Positions 24,773 through 34,230 of a DNA stretch of 64,000 bases are shown piece after piece. Both the position numbers and the translations under genes were made by a program. Every line of letters begins with the position of its first letter. The first letter of the stretch is position 1. The notes under the pieces were generated by a model. The model did no database searches, was not told where the DNA came from, and saw only the letters and a program-made list of their open reading frames with translations. The stretch comes from Rahnella bruchi (GTDB lineage: Bacteria > Pseudomonadota > Gammaproteobacteria > Enterobacterales > Enterobacteriaceae): positions 1-64,000 of the forward strand of contig NZ_QZWI01000020.1 of NCBI RefSeq assembly GCF_003614975.1, given 5' to 3'.

Positions 24773-26283
24773 GCTGCCTCCTCGCCCGCGCCGCTGGCGG
24801 CACTGACAATCATTTCTGCGCTGGCTTCACCGGCCTTAAACTCCGCCACCATCAGCCCTTCATGCATCACGATGATGCGATCGCTCATACCCATCACTTC
24901 CGGTAATTCAGAAGACACCATAATCACCGCCAACCCGCGTCCCACCAGTTCAGACATAAACTGATGAACCGCCGCTTTTGAGCCGATATCAATACCTTTG
25001 GTGGGTTCATCGAGAATGATGATGTCCGGTCTGGTCGCCAGCCATTTGGCGATGACCACTTTTTGCTGATTCCCGCCTGAAAGCGTGCCGACCGCTTGTT
25101 TCCAGCTGGAGGCTTTCACCTGCAACCGGCGGGCGTAATCGTCGGCCAGCGCCCACTCTTTTTTGTCATTGAGCACGCCACGCGGATTCAGCTGGCTGAG
25201 TTGCGGCAGGCTGATATTCTGGCTGATCGGCAAATCAATAATCGCGCCTTGTTTCTGCCGCTCTTCCGGCACATACACAATCCCGGCGCGGATGGCCTGA
25301 GAAGGGCGCGAGAATTGCTGCTCTTTGCCGTTGATCAGAATTTTTCCGCCACCTGGCTGCGTGACGCCAAACAGCGCCTGCATAAGCTCGGTTCTGCCCG
25401 CGCCGACCAGCCCGTAGAAACCAAGGATTTCACCTTTGCGCAGTGAGAAATTGATGCCCGCAAATTCGGTAGGATGGCTGAGATTTTGCACTTCAAGTAC
25501 CGTTTCGCCCGGCTCGCAGTTCACTTTCGGGTATGCCTGACTGACCTCTCGGCCGACCATCATGGTCACCATTTGCTGTTCGCTGATGTCGCTGATTTTG
25601 CCGGAACCGACATAACTGCCATCGCGCAGCACCGTGTAGTAATCGGAGATAGAGAAAATCTCGTCGAACTTGTGCGAAATAAACAGGATGGCTTTGCCCT
25701 CGCGTTTAAGGCGCTCAACAATCTGATAAAACTCGACGATTTCATGCTGCGAAAGGGCGGCGGTCGGTTCGTCGAGAATCACTACCTGCGCATCAAACGA
25801 CAGCGCACGGGCAATCGCCACCATATGGCGCTGCGCAATACTCAGGTCTTTCAGGGTAGCGTGCGGATCAATGTTCACTTCAAGACGCGTCAGAATATCG
25901 CGCGCCTGCTGATGCATCACCGGCCAGTTCAGGCGTTTAAACAGCCCGCGGTAAACATAGTGGCCGACGAAAATGTTCTCGGTGACAGAAAGCTCGTCGA
26001 ACAGCACGGTTTCCTGATGAATGGCGGTGATCCCGACTTTGTGCGCGGATTCTGGATTCGGCAGTTTGATCGGAATGGCTTTATAACGCAGCTCGCCTTC
26101 TTCCGGCTGATAAATGCCGGTCATGACTTTCACCAGCGTCGATTTTCCCGCGCCGTTTTCGCCAATCAGGGCGGTTACTTTTCCCGGATACAAATCCACG
26201 TGAACGTTATTTAACGCCCTGACACCCGGAAAGACTTTGCTGATGCCTTTTAATGATAAAAGTGGCGTCGTTGAGTCTGTCAT
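24769..26283 (-). CDS. Rhamnose ABC transporter ATP-binding protein (RhaT-like)
   Basis: This 504-residue double-ABC protein is typical of ribose/rhamnose importers. The first domain has Walker A GENGAGKST, a degenerate signature (DLSIAQRHMVAIARAL) and Walker B VVILDEPTAALSQ. The second has the usual atypical Walker A (GLVGAGRTEL), the signature LSGGNQQKVVIAKW and Walker B IIILDEPTKGID. It powers sugar uptake at the inner membrane. The rhizobial name RhaT clashes with the unrelated E. coli symporter, so no symbol is given. A hairpin separates it from the binding-protein gene. Confidence 0.9.
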   Translation of the reverse strand: MTDSTTPLLSLKGISKVFPGVRALNNVHVDLYPGKVTALIGENGAGKSTLVKVMTGIYQPEEGELRYKAIPIKLPNPESAHKVGITAIHQETVLFDELSVTENIFVGHYVYRGLFKRLNWPVMHQQARDILTRLEVNIDPHATLKDLSIAQRHMVAIARALSFDAQVVILDEPTAALSQHEIVEFYQIVERLKREGKAILFISHKFDEIFSISDYYTVLRDGSYVGSGKISDISEQQMVTMMVGREVSQAYPKVNCEPGETVLEVQNLSHPTEFAGINFSLRKGEILGFYGLVGAGRTELMQALFGVTQPGGGKILINGKEQQFSRPSQAIRAGIVYVPEERQKQGAIIDLPISQNISLPQLSQLNPRGVLNDKKEWALADDYARRLQVKASSWKQAVGTLSGGNQQKVVIAKWLATRPDIIILDEPTKGIDIGSKAAVHQFMSELVGRGLAVIMVSSELPEVMGMSDRIIVMHEGLMVAEFKAGEASAEMIVSAASGAGEEAA

Positions 26284-26316
26284 TTCAGTTCCCCTGTCTG
26301 GCTAAGCACAACAAAA

Positions 26317-26341
26317 CGGCTCACCGCATCACGATGAGCCG
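26317..26341 (-). terminator. Intercistronic hairpin after binding-protein gene
   Basis: Seven-base perfect arms sit between the binding-protein stop (26351) and the ATPase start (26283). Such hairpins commonly stabilise or partly terminate the message, so that the periplasmic component is made in excess. Confidence 0.55.
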
Positions 26342-26350
26342 CATTCAGGA

Positions 26351-27343
26351 TCAGAAGATTTTAGAGAATTTGTCGATGTTGCTGGCGTCATAAACAAACG
26401 GTTCTGCCATCGCGCCGCTGCCGTCAGCATCCAGTTTCACCTTGCCTAAACGGCCCATGCTGGCTTCAGTTTTGGTGGCGGTGCCTTTGACCAGATCGTC
26501 TGCCAGATAGGTGGCGGCGTAGCCGAGATCAATCGGGTTCCAGATGGCGAAGCTTTTGGTCGCGCCGGATTTCACGGCTCCGGCCATTTCAGATGGCAGA
26601 CCCAGACCGGTCACGTAAACCTTGCCGATTTTGCCCTGATCTTTCACCGCCTGCGCGGCAGCCACGATACCGACGGAAGAAGGGGAAATAATCACTTTCA
26701 GGTCTGGATAAGATTTCAGTAAGCCGATGGTTTCACGGTAGCTTTTATCTGACAGGTCGTCGCCATAAGCGACGGTCACCAGATTTACCGACGGGTATTT
26801 CGGCAGCACTTTCTTCATCTCCGCAATCCACAGATTCTGGTTTGTGGAGGTTGGCGTGGCACTCAGAATTGCCACATCGCCTTTCTCTACGTTCAGGGCT
26901 TTCAGCGCATCAGCGGCCAGTTTGACGTTGGTTTCGCCGATCAGCGCGTTGTTGGAAGGATTGAGGTGGATCTGACGGCCCTCTTTGGCAACGCCGGAAT
27001 CCCATGACACCACTTTAATGCCGCGCTGCATGGCTTTTTTCAGCACAGGCACCAGTGCATCCGGGTCGTTGGCGGAAACGGCGATAGCATCGACACCTTG
27101 AGCAATCAGCCCGTTCAGCACTTCAATCTGCGCTTCGGCGGTGGTCGTCGTCGGACCGGTATAAATCACTTTTACATCACCCAGTTCTTTCGCTGCCTGC
27201 TGCGCACCGACGTTTGCCGCCTCAAAAAAACCGTTGCCCAGTGATTTCGCCACCAGTGCAATTTTCACTTCTGCCGATGCCGCGCCTGCCAGCAGGATGC
27301 TGCTCGCGATCAGGGTAAGGCTCAGTACGTGTTTTAATTTCAT
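26351..27343 (-). CDS. Rhamnose ABC transporter substrate-binding protein
   Basis: This 330-residue periplasmic type-1 sugar-binding protein has a signal peptide (MKLKHVLSLTLIASSILLAG, cleaved after ASA). The mature part begins EVKIALVAKSLGNGFFEAAN and has GVDAIAVSANDPDALVPVL, VVSWDSGV and VTGLGLPSEMAGAVKSG, closely resembling RhaS-type rhamnose-binding proteins. GGAG eight bases upstream fixes the ATG at 27343. It is the first gene of the importer operon. The divergent AraC-type activator RhaS across about 410 bases supports rhamnose as the substrate. Confidence 0.9.
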   Translation of the reverse strand: MKLKHVLSLTLIASSILLAGAASAEVKIALVAKSLGNGFFEAANVGAQQAAKELGDVKVIYTGPTTTTAEAQIEVLNGLIAQGVDAIAVSANDPDALVPVLKKAMQRGIKVVSWDSGVAKEGRQIHLNPSNNALIGETNVKLAADALKALNVEKGDVAILSATPTSTNQNLWIAEMKKVLPKYPSVNLVTVAYGDDLSDKSYRETIGLLKSYPDLKVIISPSSVGIVAAAQAVKDQGKIGKVYVTGLGLPSEMAGAVKSGATKSFAIWNPIDLGYAATYLADDLVKGTATKTEASMGRLGKVKLDADGSGAMAEPFVYDASNIDKFSKIF

Positions 27344-27754
27344 TGTTTGTACTCCGCATGCTATTCGCATAAATCTGCAAAAAGTTTAACGACGAAAAGT
27401 TGCCGACGCGCCAGGCGCATGATCACGACTCTAGGAGGTTGCTGACAGGCTGACCTTTCCGCGAGTGCCAGTTCAGCGACAACTATGGCAAAGACACAAA
27501 GGTTTGAGCGAACAACCTCACAATTTGATAACAATCTTATTTCGGGCATGCCAAACGGTCAGAAAAACACACATTACCGATCCGTGAAACCCGCACTGTA
27601 ATAGGGCCTAAAGCGGCGCAGCACGGCGGATTGCGAAGGATTTTGTAAGGAAGGAAAAGTTTTGTTCAAAAGCGGCTGGCGGATCACAGTTTCAGCCTTA
27701 TGGTCGCCCCGCCGACGACTAAGATATTACGATAATGTTAATAAGGAGTCGGAA
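27344..27754. promoter_or_regulatory. Divergent control region of rhamnose importer and rhaS
   Basis: This intergenic stretch separates the leftward transporter operon from rhaS and must carry both promoters. An imperfect CRP-like half-palindrome (TGTGA with a degraded partner, minus strand near 27506-27521) is visible. I could not define RhaS half-sites by eye. An in-frame extension of rhaS upstream of 27755 has no ribosome-binding site. Confidence 0.5.
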
Positions 27755-28573
27755 ATGACCGTGTTACGCAGTAGTGAGTATTTCCCCTCAGGAGATTTCC
27801 CGGTCGCCATTGAACCCCGTTATCCGCAGGAGACATTTCCTGAGCATCATCATCAGGATTTTGACGAAATTGTGCTGGTAGAGCAGGGCACAGGCACGCA
27901 CGTTTTTAACGATCAGCCGCTGATCCTCAGTGCAGGCAGCGTCTGTTTTGTCCGCCACAACGACCATCATCTTTATGAAGATACCGATAATCTGCATCTG
28001 ACTAACGTGCTGTACCGCAGCCCGAACGCCTTTCGTTTCCTGAATGGCGTCAGCGATTTGTTGCCGCAGGAGGTCGGCGGGATTTATCCGGCGCACTGGC
28101 GCATCAGCCCGAATCAGATAACTCAGGCCAAAACCCTGATTGACCTGCTGGCACGCAAACCGTTCAGCCCGTCCCCGGAAAATCAGGCACAGCAGGAACT
28201 GTATTTTATGCAGCTCTTATTATTGCTGCGTAAAGGCAGCCGCGACGTGGGTTATCGCGGGCAGGGGGGTGACCTGAATAATCTGCTGGACTGGATGAAC
28301 GAACATTACGACGAGGAAATCGACTGGCCGGAACTGGCCGCGAAGTTCTCAATGTCGCTGCGCACCCTGCATCGCCAGATGAAACAGCAAACCGGCTGCA
28401 CGCCGCTCAATTACCTCAACCGCCTGCGTCTGCTCAATGCGCGCAATATGCTGCGGTTCAGCGACAGCCCGATCACTGAAATTGCCCATAACTGCGGTTT
28501 TTGCGACAGCAATTACTTCTCCACATTGTTTAAGCGCGAATTTGGCTATGCCCCGCGCAGTATCAGACAGTGA
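27755..28573 (+). CDS. rhaS: L-rhamnose operon activator RhaS (AraC family)
   Basis: This 272-residue AraC-type activator matches E. coli RhaS along its length: MTVLRSSEYFPSG, IEPRYPQETFPEHHHQDF, GSVCFVRHNDHHLYEDTDNL, LTNVLYRSPNAFRFL and the HTH block FSMSLRTLHRQMKQQTG with CGFCDSNYFSTLFKREF. The cupin-like N-terminal domain binds L-rhamnose, and the C-terminal domain activates rhamnose genes together with CRP. AAGGAG precedes the ATG at 27755. In E. coli it sits beside rhaBAD; here it faces an ABC importer and lies upstream of aldA. Confidence 0.93.
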   Translation: MTVLRSSEYFPSGDFPVAIEPRYPQETFPEHHHQDFDEIVLVEQGTGTHVFNDQPLILSAGSVCFVRHNDHHLYEDTDNLHLTNVLYRSPNAFRFLNGVSDLLPQEVGGIYPAHWRISPNQITQAKTLIDLLARKPFSPSPENQAQQELYFMQLLLLLRKGSRDVGYRGQGGDLNNLLDWMNEHYDEEIDWPELAAKFSMSLRTLHRQMKQQTGCTPLNYLNRLRLLNARNMLRFSDSPITEIAHNCGFCDSNYFSTLFKREFGYAPRSIRQ

Positions 28574-28763
28574 ACCCCTGATTTGCAGAAATGTTATGTC
28601 GGGCAGCCCGATCATGACATTTTTGCCATTTTTGAAAATTAAATGGCAATCACGGAAAGGTAAAAACCAGACGGATAGAACAGGCTGTTAAAACTTCACA
28701 AAAAAGAACTTTTTTATTAACAACTCGTTCATCACCTCTATCCGTACTTTGGAGACTCTTTAC

Positions 28764-30203
28764 ATGAGCACAGTTCAGAAACGTATGTACATCAACGGCG
28801 AATTCGTTGAAAACACCGGCGGAAAGTGGATTGACGTTGTGAATCCGGCGACAGAACAGGTGATTTCGCAAATCCCTGAAGGCTCGGCGGAAGATGCCAA
28901 AAAAGCCATTGATGCGGCCGAAGCGGCGCAGCCGGGCTGGGAAGCATTACCTGCGGTTGAACGCGGCGTGTGGTTGCACAAAATCGCTGCGGGTATCCGT
29001 GAACGCGAAGCCGAACTGACCGAAACTATCATTGCCGAAGGCGGCAAAACCTACGGCCTGGCGCAGACCGAGGTCCTGTTCACTGCGGATTATCTCGATT
29101 ATATGGCTGAATGGGCACGCCGCTACGAAGGCGAAATCATTCAGAGTGACCGGCCAAACGAAAATATTTTTGTGTTCCGCAAAGCCATCGGTGTGACCAC
29201 CGGTATTCTGCCGTGGAACTTCCCGTTCTTCCTGATTGCCCGTAAAGCGGCACCGGCGCTGATCACCGGTAACACCATCGTGATCAAACCGAGTGAAGTC
29301 ACACCGAACAATGCGGTGATTTTTGCAGAAATCATTCACAAAATTGGTCTGCCAAAAGGCGTGCTGAATATTGTGACCGGTTATGGCCCGACCGTCGGCC
29401 AGGAACTGGCGGCGAACCCGAAAGTTGGCATGGTCAGTCTGACCGGCAGCGTGGCGGCGGGTATCGCCACCATGACCGCCGCAGCACAGAACGTGACCAA
29501 AGTTTCGCTGGAACTGGGCGGTAAAGCCCCCGCCATCGTGATGAATGATGCCGATCTGGATCTGGCGGTGAAAGCCATTGTCAGCTCACGCGTCATTAAT
29601 ACCGGGCAAGTCTGTAACTGCGCCGAACGTGTATACGTGCAGGAAGGTGTGTACGACGAATTCATCTCACGCATCGGCGAAGCGATGAAGAAAGTCACGT
29701 TCGGCAATACTGCTGAACAAAAAGAGCTGGATATGGGACCGCTGATCAGTGGCGCGGCATTGCAGCGCGTGGAAGACAAAGTGGCGAAAGCTGTGTCACA
29801 GGGCGCGAAAGTGCTGCTGGGCGGGAAACGTCACGGCGACAAAGGTTTCTTCTATCAGCCAACGGTGCTGGTCGATGTGACACAGGATATGCCGATCATG
29901 CACGAAGAAGTGTTTGGTCCGGTACTGCCGGTGGCGACATTCAAAACACTGGATGAGGCAATTGCGATGGCCAATGACAGTGAATATGGCCTGACGTCGT
30001 CGATTTACACCAGCAATATCAACACCGCAATGCAAGCGCTGAAACAGCTGAAATTTGGCGAGACTTACATCAACCGCGAAAACTTTGAAGCCATGCAGGG
30101 CTTCCATGCGGGCTGGCGTAAATCGGGTGTCGGCGGCGCAGACGGCAAACACGGCTTGCAGGAATATCTGCAAACGCACGTCGCGTATTTGCAGTTTCAT
30201 TGA
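28764..30203 (+). CDS. aldA: Lactaldehyde dehydrogenase AldA
   Basis: This 479-residue protein has the same length as E. coli AldA and closely similar sequence, including MYINGEFVEN, ILPWNFPFFLIARKAAPALI, the catalytic Glu in KVSLELGGKAPAIV and catalytic Cys in NTGQVCNCAERVYV. It oxidises L-lactaldehyde, formed in rhamnose and fucose breakdown, to L-lactate with NAD+. It also accepts glycolaldehyde. The ATG at 28764 follows GGAG; the frame also extends to 28749. It sits 190 bases after rhaS and ends at a good hairpin terminator. Confidence 0.95.
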   Translation: MSTVQKRMYINGEFVENTGGKWIDVVNPATEQVISQIPEGSAEDAKKAIDAAEAAQPGWEALPAVERGVWLHKIAAGIREREAELTETIIAEGGKTYGLAQTEVLFTADYLDYMAEWARRYEGEIIQSDRPNENIFVFRKAIGVTTGILPWNFPFFLIARKAAPALITGNTIVIKPSEVTPNNAVIFAEIIHKIGLPKGVLNIVTGYGPTVGQELAANPKVGMVSLTGSVAAGIATMTAAAQNVTKVSLELGGKAPAIVMNDADLDLAVKAIVSSRVINTGQVCNCAERVYVQEGVYDEFISRIGEAMKKVTFGNTAEQKELDMGPLISGAALQRVEDKVAKAVSQGAKVLLGGKRHGDKGFFYQPTVLVDVTQDMPIMHEEVFGPVLPVATFKTLDEAIAMANDSEYGLTSSIYTSNINTAMQALKQLKFGETYINRENFEAMQGFHAGWRKSGVGGADGKHGLQEYLQTHVAYLQFH

Positions 30204-30249
30204 TTTGCCGGAAGTCAGATCGAGCTGTACGTAAGCAATAACAGTAAAT

Positions 30250-30280
30250 AGCCGGATCAGGGCAACCTGACTCCGGCTTT
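30250..30280 (+). terminator. Terminator after aldA
   Basis: A GC-rich stem of about 12 bp with one bulge and a short loop is followed by TTTGC. It lies 46 bases after the aldA stop and 50 bases before the LUD-domain gene, suggesting at least partial separation of the two. Confidence 0.6.
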
Positions 30281-30329
30281 GCTGACTTAAACCTGATAAC
30301 GAAACTCAGGAACCTGATAAGGAAAACCC

Positions 30330-30911
30330 ATGAGCCGCAACGATTTCCTCACCGGCCTTCGTCAGCATAAATTCATCCAGACGCTGTTTGCGCCACAGCC
30401 TGATCACCCGAATCTGCCAGACGATTTTGGTCGCGCGCTGACGCTGATGGGGGGCGTATGGGATGACACATTTCTGCGATCGCCGCAAAATGGCTATACC
30501 CCGCTGAATGCCTATCTGCGCGGGCTGTATCCGGCAGATTCACAGTTTTGTACGGCCACCCCGGAGATTATCGCGGAAGTGGATTTCAACGCCCGTACGC
30601 AGGCAGCGTCGCTTAAAGACGTGGATGTCGGCGTGGTTCGCGCCTGTTTCGGTGTGGCAGAAACCGGCGCGGTGTTTCTCAGTGACCCGCAACTTTGCGT
30701 GAATTCCCTCAGCGCGATGGCTAAAAATCTGGTGGTGCTGCTGGACGTGAAGCACATCATTGAGCATCTGCATCTTGCTCATCGCCAGCCGCAACCGTTC
30801 AATGCGCGCTATACGGTGATGGTGACCGGCCCCGCCGCGATGGCAGACAGCGAAAGTGCGCTGATGCTTGGCGCGAAAGGCGTGAAAAGTCTGCGGGTGA
30901 TCGCGATTTAA
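30330..30911 (+). CDS. LUD-domain protein (LutC/YkgG family)
   Basis: This 193-residue LUD-domain protein resembles LutC/YkgG, with DVGVVRACFGVAETGAVFLS, AMAKNLVVLLDVKHIIEHLH and the C-terminal MVTGPAAMADSESALMLGAKG. LutC normally works with the iron-sulfur proteins LutA and LutB to oxidise L-lactate, but neither is adjacent here. Its place right after aldA, which yields L-lactate from lactaldehyde, fits a link between rhamnose breakdown and lactate use. AAGGA precedes the ATG. Whether it functions alone or with partners elsewhere is unknown. Confidence 0.85.
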   Translation: MSRNDFLTGLRQHKFIQTLFAPQPDHPNLPDDFGRALTLMGGVWDDTFLRSPQNGYTPLNAYLRGLYPADSQFCTATPEIIAEVDFNARTQAASLKDVDVGVVRACFGVAETGAVFLSDPQLCVNSLSAMAKNLVVLLDVKHIIEHLHLAHRQPQPFNARYTVMVTGPAAMADSESALMLGAKGVKSLRVIAI

Positions 30912-31051
30912 GTCCTAAAACCCACGGATCCTGCTGTACTCACTTCGCTTAAAATAACTCCTGTAAATAAAATAAATCCTATCTGATACAATAATTAAAC
31001 AAGGGCACAACGGGCGTGTCCTGACTTTTACTGCAAGTGAGCGCGACAACC

Positions 31052-32095
31052 ATGAGCGTGATACAGAGCCTTATCAAACAAGCCTTTGGAACCGGAAACA
31101 GCAACGAAGCGGCCACTTTCCTGGCCAGCGCATGCAACCGGATGAAGGCGATGGACAAAACGTCCATTGCCCGCGAAGTGGAAAGCGCGCTCAGAGGCGT
31201 CAGTTTCAGCCGCGCCGAGGCAGATAAAGCCAAAGTAAAAACCATTTATAAAGACACCGCCGTCACACTCGACAAGCTCGCCTCATTGGAAAAACAGGTA
31301 CGCAGTCTGACCCATGAACTGGCGGTGGCACGCAATCAAACCGCAAGTGGCAATAAAGAAGACGTTCAGCGACTGGAAGGGGAGTTGTACCGCCTGAACA
31401 CGCGTGTAAGCGAACTGCTGCGCCAGTCAGAAATGCAGAAAAAACAGCACGCTGATGAACTGGCGCTGATGCGCTCGCGTCAGCAAACCGCAGGGAATTC
31501 TGTCTCCGCTGAGCTGGAAGAGTCCAGAAATCTAGTCGCTTATATGGGCAGTCAGATGGCCGCGATGGCCGCAGCTCGCGACAAACTTCAGGGCCAGCTG
31601 GCCCTGGAAGAAGATAAGCGCCATGGGGCCAACCGCCGTGCCGACGGGAATTATGCCTTGCTCGGCCAGCAGAAAGAACTGACAGCGGAAGCGAACCGTA
31701 AAGTCACACAACTGCGTGCCAGCCTGAAACAGGAAGAGTACGAAGGGCAGAATGCGAAGAGCGAAAAGGCAAAGCTGAAAAAACAACTCGCTGAACTTCA
31801 GCAAGAAAACAGCCGTTTAGCAGAGCGCTTTCGTGATAACGAAGAAGATTGCGAGCGCCTGAGTCTGGCACTGGATCGCACAAATCAGGAGTTCGCTGCC
31901 TACAAAGCGCAAAAACAGCGCTTAACCCGCTGGGTTCACATTCCCGGTGCCATGATGGGGATTTCCGTCGTCGCGCTGGTGCTTTACTCAGATGCCCAGC
32001 CGGGACATCTGTTTGATAATCTCGCCCCCGCCGCTTTCCTCGGCAGCGTCGTCTACGCACTTTCCCTGATGATTGTCTGGAGCCGGAAAGCGTAG
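31052..32095 (+). CDS. Coiled-coil membrane protein of unknown function
   Basis: I do not recognise this 347-residue protein with confidence. Residues 1-40 (MSVIQSLIKQAFGTGNSNEA, then ATFLASACNRMKAMDKTS) resemble the small helical DUF2786 motif. A long charged coiled coil follows (about 70-285, rich in Lys, Glu, Gln and Arg), then a C-terminal pair of hydrophobic helices (WVHIPGAMMGISVVALVLYS, and FLGSVVYALSLMIVWS). It probably anchors by its C-terminus with the coil in the cytoplasm. The ribosome-binding site is weak; a GTG at 31037 is also in frame. It lies between the LUD gene and the ter locus, convergent with the latter. Confidence 0.75.
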   Translation: MSVIQSLIKQAFGTGNSNEAATFLASACNRMKAMDKTSIAREVESALRGVSFSRAEADKAKVKTIYKDTAVTLDKLASLEKQVRSLTHELAVARNQTASGNKEDVQRLEGELYRLNTRVSELLRQSEMQKKQHADELALMRSRQQTAGNSVSAELEESRNLVAYMGSQMAAMAAARDKLQGQLALEEDKRHGANRRADGNYALLGQQKELTAEANRKVTQLRASLKQEEYEGQNAKSEKAKLKKQLAELQQENSRLAERFRDNEEDCERLSLALDRTNQEFAAYKAQKQRLTRWVHIPGAMMGISVVALVLYSDAQPGHLFDNLAPAAFLGSVVYALSLMIVWSRKA

Positions 32096-32190
32096 CGGCA
32101 ATGACCGGTGTGCGTTGTTGCATGCTGCCTGATTTTTGGCTAACCCAGCACACGCTTTCCCGGATAATGGCAAAAAGTAAGGTTCATCAC

Positions 32191-33147
32191 TTAATGCGGG
32201 CTTGTCATTGTTACCAGTCTCACCCCATCCTGGGCACTTTCATGGGCAATCCCGTAAACCTGAGCTTGTTCAAGAACCCTTGCGGCCCAACGTCGGTGCG
32301 TGGCCGGTTCACACATAGCCCCCTGAGATTTAAAGACTGCCTGACTGGAGTTTAAGATCCGCAGCGCATCCGCATGGTCGGCAGGAGTGACCATCAGGGC
32401 TCGTTCGATTTTCGCAATCTGGTTTGGATGAATGGCGGTTTTTCCGACCAGCCCATGTGCCATATCGAGCGCCAGTTCCCGTTCCATGACGTTATGATCA
32501 TCAATGTGTTCGCACACAGGAGACGTCAGGGCAAAATCGCGTGAGCCAAAAACGGCCACCAGCATCTTGATGACGTAGCCCATCGGGCTGTCGTATAGCG
32601 TGAGATTGCGCGGGCGACGAAGGGAAATGACGTTCATGAGGTCATTTCCACCTATACGCAGCGCAATGATACGATCATGGCAGGGGTGACTGAGCAGTGT
32701 CGTCGCGAGCTCCCGCATCTGTATAACATCGAAGACGTCTTCAGTTTCCAATGTCGGCATCATGCACAGATGTGTGTCTTTCATAATCTCCCACCATAGA
32801 GGCAGGGAAGCGAGGGTGAACTTAGGAAGTACAAGCCCGTCCACCGGCGACAGATCCAAATCAGTCGTTAGGTAATGGCCCATATCTGTATGGCGGGGAC
32901 GTATAAAGACAAGAGGCCATTCGGTTCCCCGTCCTTCAGCCTTCGCAGAACGTAATGCTGCCAGCACCTGCTTTAAATTATCCAGGGCCGCAGGCACGTC
33001 TTCATCGCTGACCGCGTCTTCAAGGCAAATGACTATCGAACGGAGTCCTTCAATTTCATTACTCAGCACGCTTTTGGCAATATCAGAACGCGTTGCAGGC
33101 ATGTAGAGCGTGGCACCCAGCCGGTATGGCGAGAGTCTCTTTGTCAT
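32191..33147 (-). CDS. HpcH/HpaI (CitE-like) aldolase of the Ter module
   Basis: This 318-residue protein of the HpcH/HpaI-CitE superfamily has a TIM-barrel core with ICLEDAVSDEDVP (metal-binding Glu/Asp), PLVFIRPRHTD, LVLPKF, MPTLETEDVFDV, IIALRIGGNDLMN and GLVGKTAIHPNQIAKIE. It is the last gene of the leftward operon, starting at the final base of the preceding stop. CitE-like lyases are regular members of the Ter-associated biosynthetic module that is predicted to build or modify a nucleoside-like metabolite. The actual reaction is not known. Confidence 0.85.
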   Translation of the reverse strand: MTKRLSPYRLGATLYMPATRSDIAKSVLSNEIEGLRSIVICLEDAVSDEDVPAALDNLKQVLAALRSAKAEGRGTEWPLVFIRPRHTDMGHYLTTDLDLSPVDGLVLPKFTLASLPLWWEIMKDTHLCMMPTLETEDVFDVIQMRELATTLLSHPCHDRIIALRIGGNDLMNVISLRRPRNLTLYDSPMGYVIKMLVAVFGSRDFALTSPVCEHIDDHNVMERELALDMAHGLVGKTAIHPNQIAKIERALMVTPADHADALRILNSSQAVFKSQGAMCEPATHRRWAARVLEQAQVYGIAHESAQDGVRLVTMTSPH

Positions 33148-34226
33148 CAGTGAACCTTTTTAATAATGGTGATGGCACGATACTGTCCGATGCGATCGCC
33201 GACTTCAGTGATGGGGATATTTTTTTCCCGGGCCAGATACACCAGCAGGGCAACGTCGGGATCGTTAACCGACCGAACAAGAACGTGCTCAGGCACCCGG
33301 CGCAAAACGGCCCGTGTCGCCTCGGCAATGCCGGGTTTAATCCGGTTAATGCTTGAAATCTTGTACTCAGCGGCCAGTGACGCAATGATCTGTTCACTTT
33401 GTGATTTCAACTGCGCAAAATTTTCAGGATCCCACTGGCTGGCAGGAATTGCGTCCAAATCCAATGATTTTCGGCAATCAGCCACCGTGTCGACCAGTTG
33501 GCGGCTGCATTCAAACTGGCGAAGATGTTCGCACTGAACGCAACCGTGCAATCCTTCTGATGACCAGATGGAACGCGAGATAAGGCCGGAGACGGGCGCT
33601 CCCATAATGCCGAAGGGAATTAACCAGTCGTCATCACTGGCGGCGAGCCAAGACACACCGCAGGGATCAGCCAGAACCACAAGGCGTGGATCATCCGGAT
33701 AGCCTGTACGTGATGCCAGCGAGCGTCGAAGCTCGCCGGTAATTGCGCCTTTGCCTGTCCAGCCGTCGACAAACACCACACCTTCAGTGCCGTGCCGATG
33801 CTCAATCCAGTCCATGGCCGTTTCGTCAATGCCCCGGTCTCTGATAATGCTGACACCATAATGATGAGACTGTTTGCCCATCGCCCGCAGTGTCTGATGC
33901 AACATGACGCCAAGCGGCACCCCAGCCCGCACCAGACTGACCAAAACAATGGGCGTATCGCCGAAACGTTCTGATAATGCTTTTGCCAGCATCACGACTT
34001 CTCTCGCCAAACGGACCGCCCCCTGATCCAATGCTTTGGCAAACAAATCCAAGTGCCAGTTTGTCGGTTCAGGTTCCTGGCTCAGCATTTCGGAGTAGTG
34101 CTTTGCCCCGGACTGAATCAGTTGCTCTTTTTGGTCTACGGGCGTCATTTCCATTTCAACAGGGTTAAGCAGGAATTGGACGTCTTCGGCGAGATAGGAA
34201 CCGGAAAATGGGATAAATGGCTGCAT
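33147..34226 (-). CDS. StiP/PRTase_1-family protein of the Ter module
   Basis: This 359-residue protein has the phosphoribosyltransferase-like core VVFVDGWTGKGAITGELRRS together with VSLVRAGVPLGVMLHQTLRA. A Cys cluster follows (GCVQCEHLRQFECSRQLVD). Databases call the family StiP (cysteine protease) or PRTase_1, and sequence favours a PRPP-type transferase fold. The start at 34226 follows GGAG, with the HAD gene stop only four bases upstream. It is one of two PRTase-like enzymes expected in Ter-linked biosynthetic operons, acting with HAD, ATP-grasp and CitE-like partners. Confidence 0.83.
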   Translation of the reverse strand: MQPFIPFSGSYLAEDVQFLLNPVEMEMTPVDQKEQLIQSGAKHYSEMLSQEPEPTNWHLDLFAKALDQGAVRLAREVVMLAKALSERFGDTPIVLVSLVRAGVPLGVMLHQTLRAMGKQSHHYGVSIIRDRGIDETAMDWIEHRHGTEGVVFVDGWTGKGAITGELRRSLASRTGYPDDPRLVVLADPCGVSWLAASDDDWLIPFGIMGAPVSGLISRSIWSSEGLHGCVQCEHLRQFECSRQLVDTVADCRKSLDLDAIPASQWDPENFAQLKSQSEQIIASLAAEYKISSINRIKPGIAEATRAVLRRVPEHVLVRSVNDPDVALLVYLAREKNIPITEVGDRIGQYRAITIIKKVH

Positions 34227-34230
34227 ATTA

